A DNA stretch of 12,825 nt from GCA-2746795 sp964643965 (GTDB taxonomy: Bacteria; Chloroflexota; Anaerolineae; Promineifilales; Promineifilaceae). The stretch is from contig CAZXVH010000133.1 in assembly GCA_964643965.1 (NCBI GenBank), positions 1-12,825 of the forward strand, in the 5' to 3' direction. Below, piece by piece: positions 5,677 through 12,179 of the stretch. The notes below the pieces were generated by a model that had not been told where the DNA came from, did no database searches, and worked only from the letters and a program-made list of their open reading frames with translations. Both the position numbers and the translations under genes were made by a program. Numbering within the stretch: position 1 is the first letter of the stretch; the number at the start of each line of letters is the position of its first letter.

Positions 5677-6351
5677 ATGCAACAATCCGCGATGAGATTG
5701 TCCCAGATTAAAGGGTTCGACAAACTACCGCCGGCCGTATGTCAAACTTTGATGGAACAGGCTCGTTATTTCCGATTGCAGCCTGATGAATTTCTGTTTC
5801 ACCAGGGGGATGTGTGGCCTTATGTTGTTTTTGTGGCCTCAGGAGAGTTGCGCTGGGCGCTGCTTTCCGTGAGCAGCCGAGAACACGTCTTATTTATGGT
5901 GCGTCCTGACGAGGTTTTCTGGGCGCACTCTTTTTTTGACGACCAACCAATGCCCGCCTCCCTGATGGCGACCAGGAAGACGGAACTGTATGTATGGTCG
6001 CGTGACATCATCCTGCCGGTTTTGTTTGAGTATCCTGAAGCGATGTGGCAGGTTACCAAAATCCAGGTAGAAACGATGCGACGAGCCAGGGAAATTGTTT
6101 ATGGGCTGGCTTTCCGGCCGGTGGCCACGAGATTGGCTAATGTATTGCTAGAAAGTTTTTATGCGCCAGGGAGAACGGCCGTTGAGCGCGACCTGACCTT
6201 GAGTGACATTGCCGCTATCGTGGCCTCGTCACCAGAAGTGGTTTGCCGTTTGTTACATCAATTTCAAGCAGACGGCATCCTGGAAGTGACCCGCGCCCAC
6301 ATCACCTTGCATGATCGGGACGCCCTGACACACATGGTCGAAGCGGCTTAA
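5677..6351 (+). CDS. Crp/Fnr-family transcription regulator 1
   Basis: A 224-residue regulator. It has an N-terminal cyclic-nucleotide-binding-type beta barrel (about 12-120, with GDVWPY at 44-49), a long dimerisation helix (about 121-148), and a winged helix-turn-helix (about 150-222). The recognition helix reads SSPEVVCRLL (184-193), with Glu187 and Arg191 in the places of the conserved E and R of the family and Cys190 where CRP has Gly and FNR has Ser. It lacks the N-terminal cysteine cluster of FNR, so direct Fe-S oxygen sensing is unlikely. DNR/NNR-type haem or NO sensing is possible but not shown. AGGAGA at 5666-5671 precedes the ATG. A paralogous regulator follows 35 bases downstream in the same orientation, so they probably form an operon. 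Likely targets are the flanking CRP/FNR-like boxes. Confidence 0.88.
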   Translation: MQQSAMRLSQIKGFDKLPPAVCQTLMEQARYFRLQPDEFLFHQGDVWPYVVFVASGELRWALLSVSSREHVLFMVRPDEVFWAHSFFDDQPMPASLMATRKTELYVWSRDIILPVLFEYPEAMWQVTKIQVETMRRAREIVYGLAFRPVATRLANVLLESFYAPGRTAVERDLTLSDIAAIVASSPEVVCRLLHQFQADGILEVTRAHITLHDRDALTHMVEAA

Positions 6352-6386
6352 GCTAGAGATAGAGGATAGAGAGAGAAGGAGAGCAT

Positions 6387-7073
6387 ATGATTTCTTTGAC
6401 AGAGTGGTTGGCTAAAAATCCGGTATTTTCCTTTTTTACGGAGAAAGAACGCCAACAAATAGCTCAGGCAGCGATTCCCAAAAAGTACGCGGAAGGGGAG
6501 AGCGTGGCTGCGCATGGCGATGTATGGCCCTACTTGTTTCTGGTGACGGCTGGTTCCGTCCAGGCGAGCAAGGAATCGAGCGAAGGGCGCAGCCTGATTG
6601 TGATGACGCTTAACCCCGGCGATCTGTTTTGGGGATTGGCGTTTTTTGAAGACGGGGCGCCGCTGCCCGTGCTGCTGCAAGCGCAACGGGACAGCCAGGT
6701 CTATTTGTGGTCGCAGGAGCAGATGAAACCATGGTTGTTGGCAAACGGCCGTTTTTCCTGGGAGCTATCTCGTTTGGCGGTGCGACGTATGCAGCGAGCC
6801 AGTATCATTGTGGAAGAATTGGCGTTTAAGCCGGTGGCCAGTCGGCTGGCTGGCCTGCTGCTCGACTATTACCAGGACGCCGCCGATGAACCGGTTCCCC
6901 GCAGCCTGACCTTAGACCAGATGGCGGCTCATATCGGCACCACGCGGGAAATGGTATGCCGTCTGCTTTATCGCTTCTCAGATCAAAAACTGATCCACAT
7001 CACACGCACCGAATTTATCTTGAATGATAGATCCGGCTTGAGCCAGTTGACAGGCCAGGAAGATCATTTGTAA
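6387..7073 (+). CDS. Crp/Fnr-family transcription regulator 2
   Basis: A 228-residue paralogue of the preceding regulator with the same layout: sensor barrel (about 10-120, GDVWPY again at 44-49), dimer helix (about 122-148) and winged HTH (about 150-215). Shared signatures include the FWxxxFF(D/E)D segment (81-89), LAF(R/K)PVA at the hinge, and VCRLL in the recognition helix. The recognition helix is TTREMVCRLL (185-194). Unlike regulator 1 it keeps the Arg-Glu pair (187-188) and Arg192 that in CRP contact TGTGA half-sites. No FNR-type N-terminal cysteines are present. The start has AAGGAGAG just upstream, after a purine-rich 35-base spacer. The gene ends at a shared convergent terminator. 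The sensed signal is unknown; the neighbouring nar operon makes oxygen, NO or nitrite the likely candidates. Confidence 0.88.
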   Translation: MISLTEWLAKNPVFSFFTEKERQQIAQAAIPKKYAEGESVAAHGDVWPYLFLVTAGSVQASKESSEGRSLIVMTLNPGDLFWGLAFFEDGAPLPVLLQAQRDSQVYLWSQEQMKPWLLANGRFSWELSRLAVRRMQRASIIVEELAFKPVASRLAGLLLDYYQDAADEPVPRSLTLDQMAAHIGTTREMVCRLLYRFSDQKLIHITRTEFILNDRSGLSQLTGQEDHL

Positions 7074-7104
7074 ACACACATTCAAAATTTAGATGGAATC
7101 TTAG

Positions 7105-7169
7105 GGGTGGGACAGGCGGGAAGCCTTCCTGGCTGTGAAGAAACAGGGTATCTGCCGCCTGTCTCGCCC
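7105..7169. terminator. Convergent terminator between Crp/Fnr 2 and the nar operon
   Basis: Arms at 7105-7119 (GGGTGGGACAGGCGG) and 7155-7169 pair over 15 positions with a 9-bp perfect core (GACAGGCGG/CCGCCTGTC) and G-U wobbles outside. The 35-base loop can fold further. It sits in the 102-bp gap between converging genes, with T-rich sequence on the plus-strand exit side. Confidence 0.6.
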
Positions 7170-7175
7170 ATTTGC

Positions 7176-7862
7176 TTATTTCCGAACGATCCCTGAGTCG
7201 CCTAACAAGCCGTGTTGCGCCGCCAGACGAGCCGCATGACGCCGATTGTTCGCGTGCATTTTTGTTAAAATATTTCGGACATGGCTCTTTGTGGTGTGTA
7301 AACTGATAGAGAGTTGATCTGCAATTTCCTGGTTTGAGACACCGGTGGCAATCAGATTTAAGACTTCTATCTCACGAGGCGTGAGGTCAGGGTCTTCATC
7401 TGGGTCTGGTTGTTTAACGGATTGGGCAGCCAGACGGGCATAGTCATCCAAAAGACTGGCGGCAAGCCGTGGCGGCAACGTTGCTTCGCCCCCCAATGCC
7501 CCACGTACCCCTTGTAAAAATTCAACCGATTTGGTGTTCTTGAGCATATAGCCGTTTGCCCCGGCTTTGATGGCGGTAAATAGTTTCTCGTCTTTGTCAT
7601 GCACGGTAAGCATGACAATACGCACATCAGGCAGCGCCTCCCGAATCAGGCGCGTCGCTTCCAGACCATCGCAGATAGGCATGTTGATGTCCATGATGAT
7701 CAAGTCTGGCTTTAAATCCCGGGCCATGGTCAATGCTTCTAATCCGTCTCCAGCCTGCCCCACAACCGTTAAGTCGGATTGGGCGTTAATCAATCCGGCC
7801 AGCCCTTCACGGAAAAGTTCATGGTCGTCAACCAGCAAAACACGGGCAATGCTCATTGACAT
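7176..7862 (-). CDS. NarL/FixJ-type response regulator
   Basis: A 228-residue two-component response regulator, last gene of the nar operon. The receiver domain (about 6-122) has the acidic pair D12-D13, phospho-acceptor D58 in IIMDINMP, T85 and K108. The LuxR-type helix-turn-helix (about 159-215) begins LTPREIEVLNLIATG. The gene overlaps the 3' end of the sensor kinase gene. Of two candidate ATGs (7862 and 7856), I chose 7862 because GGGAGG stands seven bases before it; the second forms an ATGA overlap and is an alternative. It is probably phosphorylated by the adjacent NarX-like kinase and controls nitrate-responsive genes. The targets are inferred from context; I did not find clear NarL heptamer pairs in the window. 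Confidence 0.92.
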   Translation of the reverse strand: MSMSIARVLLVDDHELFREGLAGLINAQSDLTVVGQAGDGLEALTMARDLKPDLIIMDINMPICDGLEATRLIREALPDVRIVMLTVHDKDEKLFTAIKAGANGYMLKNTKSVEFLQGVRGALGGEATLPPRLAASLLDDYARLAAQSVKQPDPDEDPDLTPREIEVLNLIATGVSNQEIADQLSISLHTTKSHVRNILTKMHANNRRHAARLAAQHGLLGDSGIVRK

Positions 7863-9745
7863 GATGCGGCCTCCCGTTCCGCCGCTTTTGCTGGTCTGTT
7901 GAGAAAAGTGGCTGAAATTTGTGTGCCCTGCCCTGGGGCTGAACGAATAATGAATTGCCCCTGACTGCGTTCCGCCCGAGTGCGCATGATGGTTAAACCC
8001 AGATGATGTTGGCTGTTTACCCGGCCGGGATCGAAACCAATGCCGTCATCCACGATGGTTAAGGTGACTGTTTCGTCGTTCTGGGAAATGGTGAGTTGAA
8101 CATGGGCTGCCTGGGCGTGGCGGCAGATGTTGGTCAGCGCTTCACGGATGATATGGAGGGCTTGCTTTTGGGCAACGGCCGTTAAGCGAATTTCCTCTGT
8201 ACCCTCCATGACAAACTGGACGGGCAAACCGGTTTGACTCTCAAAGTCAGCTAATAGGGTGTGAACGGCCGTTAAAAATTCATCTTCATCTGGCTCTGGC
8301 TCACGCAAACCAGTTAGCGCCAGGCGCACCTGGGCATACGCCTGGTGCAGATTGCGCTGTAGTTTGGCGATATGCTGTTGGACCTGTTCATCGGCGCCCA
8401 GCGCCCTATCATGCGCCAACTGGTCTACGCTCAAGTGCATGGCGCCTAGATTTTGCGCCAAATTATCATGCAAATTGGCTGCCAGTCGCTCCCGTTCTGC
8501 CAGCGATGCGTTTTCTTCGACTTGTTGTTTACTGGTCTCGATCAGACGGGCATTCTCCAGGGCAATGGCAGCAGCGTTTGCCAACAAAGTCAGCGCTCGC
8601 GCCTCGTCGCTGCTAAAAGGGTGTTGGGCGCGGATGACGCACAAGGCGCCCATAGAACGCCCGCCTACTTGCAGGGGCGCTGTCGCACAAAAGGCGCCAG
8701 GAAAATGATGCAAAAAGCCGCAGTTGGCGCAACCGCCTTCGTCGACGACAGTTTTATGTTCCTGGATAACGGGCAGGGCAATGCCGCGGCTGGTGGATTG
8801 GCGCAAACCGAGAAATTGATCGCCTGTGCCACTGCTCGCCACCAATTCCAGCGAACGGCCGTCATGATCCAATATGCAGACAGATACGGCTTCACCCTGC
8901 ATCAACTCACGGGTATGATTTGCCACAGATTGTAACAATTGGGACGGTTCCAATTCGCGCACAATTTCCTGGCTGAATTGAAAAGCAGTGGTTAACTCCT
9001 GTGTGCGCTGCGCCACCTGCTGGGCTAAGGAGTTTTGCTGGGCAGCGATCTCCAGCCGCATTGTTTCCATCGTTTGTGCCAGACGGCCAAGTTCGTTTTC
9101 AGGCAGCATCGGCAGGGGACGATCCAGATGACCAGCGCCAATTTCTTGCGCTGCGGCGTCCAGGGCAGTCAGCGGCCGGATAAGCTGCCGGTGAATGATA
9201 CGATAGCCCCAGGCCAGTAGTAAAAAAGCGGCGGCTAAAAAAACGATTTGCATCCAGCGCAGGCGGGTGATTTTAGCCTGCGCCTGGGCTTCATAAGCGC
9301 TGACCAGGCTATCCAACTGGACAAGCAGGGTATTGGACGCGGTTTGTAAGGCGTCCCTATTTACGGGGGCGTGTAGAAGGGTCTGAAATGTAGGCCAGGC
9401 GGCAGCGCTGCCAGTTAGCTGGGCGCGAGTGTGGGAGTCGGTCGTGGGCGGCAGGGTATAGAAACGGCCGTTGCCATCGACTATTCCCCCCCCTTCCGCC
9501 AGTACCGTTAATGTTTGCTCAAAATGATGGGCGCTTTCCGCTAATTGGGGGTTCTCCGGCTCTGTCAGCGCCAGCCGGGTCATTTGCTGAACCAACATGC
9601 GTTGGCGGCCAGCCAAATTGATGATAGCGGCGTCATTTTGTTGGGTTTGCACCAGCCAAAAGGTGACTGTTACCGCGCTGAGCACCAGCAGCAGAAAGCC
9701 GAGGAAAACCGTGCCCAATTGTAAGCGTAACGAGCGAGGGTTCAT
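7853..9745 (-). CDS. NarX-like membrane sensor histidine kinase
   Basis: A 630-residue kinase. Order of parts: transmembrane helix (about 12-33), a periplasmic sensor beginning with the NarX/PilJ-type stretch INLAGRQRMLVQQM (42-55), a second transmembrane helix (about 165-184), HAMP (about 185-235), a coiled linker, GAF-like domain (about 265-400), a HisKA_3 dimerisation domain with LHDN and phospho-acceptor H426, and a HATPase domain (about 525-615) with N539 and the DDGIGF and GLTIMRTRA boxes. The GAF part carries C339-x2-C342 and C353, comparable to the cysteine-containing central module of NarX. The frame is open to 9850, but the extra 35 residues look non-coding; ATG at 9743-9745 gives the expected membrane N-terminus, although its ribosome binding site is weak. 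A gap of 74 bases without a hairpin separates it from the FmdE gene. Nitrate or nitrite sensing is inferred from family and operon. Confidence 0.92.
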   Translation of the reverse strand: MNPRSLRLQLGTVFLGFLLLVLSAVTVTFWLVQTQQNDAAIINLAGRQRMLVQQMTRLALTEPENPQLAESAHHFEQTLTVLAEGGGIVDGNGRFYTLPPTTDSHTRAQLTGSAAAWPTFQTLLHAPVNRDALQTASNTLLVQLDSLVSAYEAQAQAKITRLRWMQIVFLAAAFLLLAWGYRIIHRQLIRPLTALDAAAQEIGAGHLDRPLPMLPENELGRLAQTMETMRLEIAAQQNSLAQQVAQRTQELTTAFQFSQEIVRELEPSQLLQSVANHTRELMQGEAVSVCILDHDGRSLELVASSGTGDQFLGLRQSTSRGIALPVIQEHKTVVDEGGCANCGFLHHFPGAFCATAPLQVGGRSMGALCVIRAQHPFSSDEARALTLLANAAAIALENARLIETSKQQVEENASLAERERLAANLHDNLAQNLGAMHLSVDQLAHDRALGADEQVQQHIAKLQRNLHQAYAQVRLALTGLREPEPDEDEFLTAVHTLLADFESQTGLPVQFVMEGTEEIRLTAVAQKQALHIIREALTNICRHAQAAHVQLTISQNDETVTLTIVDDGIGFDPGRVNSQHHLGLTIMRTRAERSQGQFIIRSAPGQGTQISATFLNRPAKAAEREAASCQ

Positions 9746-9819
9746 GATTCTATGATAGCACAGAAATGGATGCAGTAGGGTAGGATTTGGATGTACTGTC
9801 CAGGGCAAAAAGAGGCATT

Positions 9820-10440
9820 CTACGCGCTGCGCACTAGATGGGCCTGGCAACGGCCGTTTTCACCGCCAGCCAGCGCGTAATATCCCTCTCCGGCACATGA
9901 GCGGCACAATACCAGGCGCTCTCGCCTTACTTCCCGCTCGTTGATAATCTCCTCGCCACATACGTCACAATTCAGCCGCACCCCAGGGCGGCTGATCAGC
10001 TCTCCCACCGGTACGGCTAACTGCACCGGCTGCACAGCAAACAGCAGGGCGTCAGGCATCTGTTGGTAGCCCAATAGATACCCTTGCCAGCGGTTTCGCG
10101 CTTCCGGCGCATAGGTTGGGGCCAGTTCACGAATATTGGGCAACGGGGAGAGACGAACGGCCGTTTCCGTGTGCGTATCTACAAATGTGGCCGCTATCTT
10201 CCCAAAATCCACCACGCGCAACGTGCGCCGCCCCACCCAGCAGTTCGTCGCCACAGAGACGCCATCCGTAAAACAACCATCCGTCTCCACGATGGTCAGC
10301 AACCGTTTTTTAGATTGGGGCAGGCTTAGTCCCAACAGGTTGCCCGCCAGCATACCCATCCGCACCCCCAGCACCTGTCGCGGACAGAGGTGGTGGTGTA
10401 AAGCGGCAGATTGGTCTAAAAAGTTTCGTAAGTCACTCAA
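9820..10440 (-). CDS. FmdE-family protein with C-terminal zinc ribbon
   Basis: A 206-residue cytoplasmic protein of the FmdE family (named after formylmethanofuran dehydrogenase subunit E, found in many bacteria that lack that enzyme). The signature HHHLCPRQVLGVRMG (15-29) supplies H17 and C19. A second conserved part, ETDGCFTDGVSVATNCWVG (52-70), contains C56 and C67. The C-terminus is a zinc ribbon, C158-x2-C161 and C179-x2-C182. The start is TTG (10438-10440), supported by AAGGAG at 10448-10453 with a seven-base spacer and by the lack of a better ATG before the signature. Position inside the nar operon suggests a role around the molybdenum enzyme or its cofactor, but this is inference; the bacterial function of the family is poorly defined. 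It carries two AACGGCCGTT palindromes. Confidence 0.88.
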   Translation of the reverse strand: MSDLRNFLDQSAALHHHLCPRQVLGVRMGMLAGNLLGLSLPQSKKRLLTIVETDGCFTDGVSVATNCWVGRRTLRVVDFGKIAATFVDTHTETAVRLSPLPNIRELAPTYAPEARNRWQGYLLGYQQMPDALLFAVQPVQLAVPVGELISRPGVRLNCDVCGEEIINEREVRRERLVLCRSCAGEGYYALAGGENGRCQAHLVRSA

Positions 10441-10453
10441 TTAAAAGCTCCTT
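10438..10453 (-). promoter_or_regulatory. Ribosome binding site deciding a TTG start
   Basis: On the minus strand AAGGAG (10453-10448), spacer CTTTTAA, then TTG (10440-10438). The spacing is ideal and no ATG or GTG lies close by in frame, so the FmdE-family gene is read from TTG. Confidence 0.75.
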
Positions 10454-10471
10454 GTTGAAAAAGATATTACG

Positions 10472-10852
10472 TCAATTGGGGGAACTGATCGTAAATGTAC
10501 CCGTAGCCTGCGCGATAAGGATAGCATCATTGCTGACTTCAGCCGCCATAAAAGCGATTCGTTTACCCAGGCGGACAACGTGGGCTTTGCCCATCAGTTC
10601 GCCACTGCACGCAGGTCGATAATAGGAAATTTTTATCTCAATGGTTGCGCAGCGCTGTCCTTCTTGCAAGCTGGAAACCAGCGCTCCGCCCATACCGGTG
10701 TCAGCCAGGGCATAGATCACGGCTCCGTGAACAACCCCATTTGGATTAAGATGTTCTTCCGTAACGGTAAGATGGCAAGTACAAACGCCATCTCCCCACT
10801 GAGAAAGACGCAAACCAATCAGTTTTCCAAAGGGATTATCCGCTGACTCCAT
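10472..10852 (-). CDS. PaaI-type hotdog thioesterase
   Basis: A 126-residue single hotdog-fold protein of the PaaI/YdiI group of acyl-CoA thioesterases. The family motif HLNPNGVVHGA (34-44) is present with N36, G39, H42 and G43, followed by D51 in ALADTGMG, where the catalytic acid usually sits. The length is normal for the group. The ATG lies four bases after the TGA of the upstream cytochrome gene, within an unbroken nar operon. Its substrate cannot be read from sequence. Its presence among nitrate respiration genes is unexplained: it may be a detoxifying enzyme or simply carried along. Confidence 0.88.
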   Translation of the reverse strand: MESADNPFGKLIGLRLSQWGDGVCTCHLTVTEEHLNPNGVVHGAVIYALADTGMGGALVSSLQEGQRCATIEIKISYYRPACSGELMGKAHVVRLGKRIAFMAAEVSNDAILIAQATGTFTISSPN

Positions 10853-10856
10853 CTTA

Positions 10857-11471
10857 TCACCTTTCTAACTCAATGCCCGTCGCTTCATGACAGGCGTCAC
10901 ATTGCACCTCAATTAACTCATCATCCATGAATTGCTCACTGATTGGTGCAACTGACTCATGAGGGGGATGGCAAGCGGCGCAGCTGTTGGTCGGCCCACC
11001 AGCGGCTCGCCATCTACGACGCAGACTCGGGGAATGATAATGGCCCGGCCGTTCACTCACCCATGTTAAATCACCATGGCATTTGGTACAACCAGTGTCG
11101 CCGACTGGTCGCGTGGTCACAGATGGCTGCGTGAAATGGCCGGAGCGATAAGCGAGCAGGTTTTGCAGCCCACCCCACTGCGCCCAGAGCCGCCCCGGTA
11201 TCCAGCGGCGGCTGTGGCAATCGACACAACGTGTATTTTCGCCGGCGTGGAAAGCGGCTAAGGTGGTTGGAGCAGTTGTGTTCAGACTGGCTTGATAATA
11301 GGTGCTTTCTGGCTCGACATGGCAGGAGGCGCAAAACGAATCATGGGTTTCCAGACGAACGCCGGTCGTGTACGCAGCGGCAGCCAGGAAGAAGGCTATT
11401 ATCCCCAGCACGAGCAAGATTTTGGGAAAACGGCCGTGTCTGAACTGGGAAAAATCTGGCAATCTCCTCAT
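10857..11471 (-). CDS. Membrane-anchored pentaheme cytochrome c
   Basis: A 204-residue periplasmic cytochrome held by one N-terminal transmembrane helix (about 15-37). It has five CxxCH haem-binding motifs: CASCH (47-51), CVDCH (82-86), CTKCH (128-132), CAACH (164-168) and CDACH (191-195). The layout, an uncleaved anchor followed by a small multihaem domain, resembles NapC/NirT/NrfH quinol dehydrogenases, although those usually have four haems. It lies 24 bases downstream of narI and could link the quinol pool or NarI to a periplasmic acceptor. The start is uncertain: ATG at 11469-11471, or in-frame TTG at 11475-11477, which adds two residues; the ribosome binding site is weak for both. Confidence 0.9.
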   Translation of the reverse strand: MRRLPDFSQFRHGRFPKILLVLGIIAFFLAAAAYTTGVRLETHDSFCASCHVEPESTYYQASLNTTAPTTLAAFHAGENTRCVDCHSRRWIPGRLWAQWGGLQNLLAYRSGHFTQPSVTTRPVGDTGCTKCHGDLTWVSERPGHYHSPSLRRRWRAAGGPTNSCAACHPPHESVAPISEQFMDDELIEVQCDACHEATGIELER

Positions 11472-11495
11472 CTGCAACCGCCACCAGTACGCAAT

Positions 11496-12179
11496 TTATT
11501 TTTGAGATGTCTGACGACGATTCCAGATCACAACCTGATACGGCCGCCATAGATACGCATAGGGGAAGGCCAACAGATGCACCATGCGCGTGAAGGGCAG
11601 CAGCATCAATAGTACAAAACCACCCACGATATGCAGATCCACCATAAATGGCAGATTGCTCACCAGCGCCACATCGGGACGAAACAATAAAAGAGAATTC
11701 AAGTAAGGCACGGCAAATGCTGAATACCAGGAAGATCCCCAACGGTAGAAGATAGCTATCCACAAACCCGCCACCACTTGCGTCAACAGCGCCAATAATA
11801 ACACCACATCCATCGGTGAGGTGACGGCTCGGATGCGGGCGTTCGTAAAACGGCGGTAGATTAGCATCGACAAGCCCCACAGCGTCAAAAAGCCAAAAGC
11901 GAGCGCCGAGGCTTCCAGCACATAGAGGCGCAGCGGATGCCCATTCCAGAGCAGCACCGTTCGTGGGATCAGGTAGGCGACCAGATGCCCGGTGAGGATG
12001 GTGAGAATGCCGTAATGCCAGGGAACCGACCCCCAGAACAGTTTGCGGTTCTCTAAAAATTGTGACGACAGACTGGAAACAGAAAACCGGTCGCTTTTAT
12101 AGCGCCAGATTGTGCCTACAATCGCCAGCGTGACGGCAACGTAGGGGAAAACGCCGTAAAGAATTTGGTCGAGGGTCAT
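11496..12179 (-). CDS. narI: Respiratory nitrate reductase gamma subunit (cytochrome b)
   Basis: A 227-residue NarI, the diheme cytochrome b that oxidises quinol and passes electrons through NarH to NarG. It has five hydrophobic segments. The haem-ligand histidines are H55 and H65 (PWHYGIL, TGHLVAYL) and H183 and H201 (DLHIVGGF, MVHLLAFP), a spacing almost equal to that of E. coli NarI (56, 66, 187, 205). Length is normal. The start ATG overlaps the narJ stop codon (ATGA). Its AAGGAGAG (12186-12193) lies inside the narJ coding region, next to a dispersed repeat. Confidence 0.95.
   Translation of the reverse strand: MTLDQILYGVFPYVAVTLAIVGTIWRYKSDRFSVSSLSSQFLENRKLFWGSVPWHYGILTILTGHLVAYLIPRTVLLWNGHPLRLYVLEASALAFGFLTLWGLSMLIYRRFTNARIRAVTSPMDVVLLLALLTQVVAGLWIAIFYRWGSSWYSAFAVPYLNSLLLFRPDVALVSNLPFMVDLHIVGGFVLLMLLPFTRMVHLLAFPYAYLWRPYQVVIWNRRQTSQK

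Larger units (their letters stand above)
413..10165. repeat. Dispersed palindrome AACGGCCGTT, 13 exact copies
   Basis: Exact copies start at 413, 824, 898, 2185, 4010, 5314, 6174, 6744, 8174, 8264, 9463, 9849 and 10156. Near copies (ACGGCCGT with one changed flank) start at 3944, 8854 and 11429. All 13 exact copies lie within genes: ten are read ACG-GCC-GTT (Thr-Ala-Val) and three AAC-GGC-CGT (Asn-Gly-Arg). The coordinates given span the first to the last exact copy. Confidence 0.9.

Noticed and set aside
9746..9850. N-terminal extension of the sensor kinase by 35 residues
   Set aside because: It overlaps the end of the FmdE gene and is not membrane-like; ATG at 9745 gives the expected start before the first transmembrane helix.
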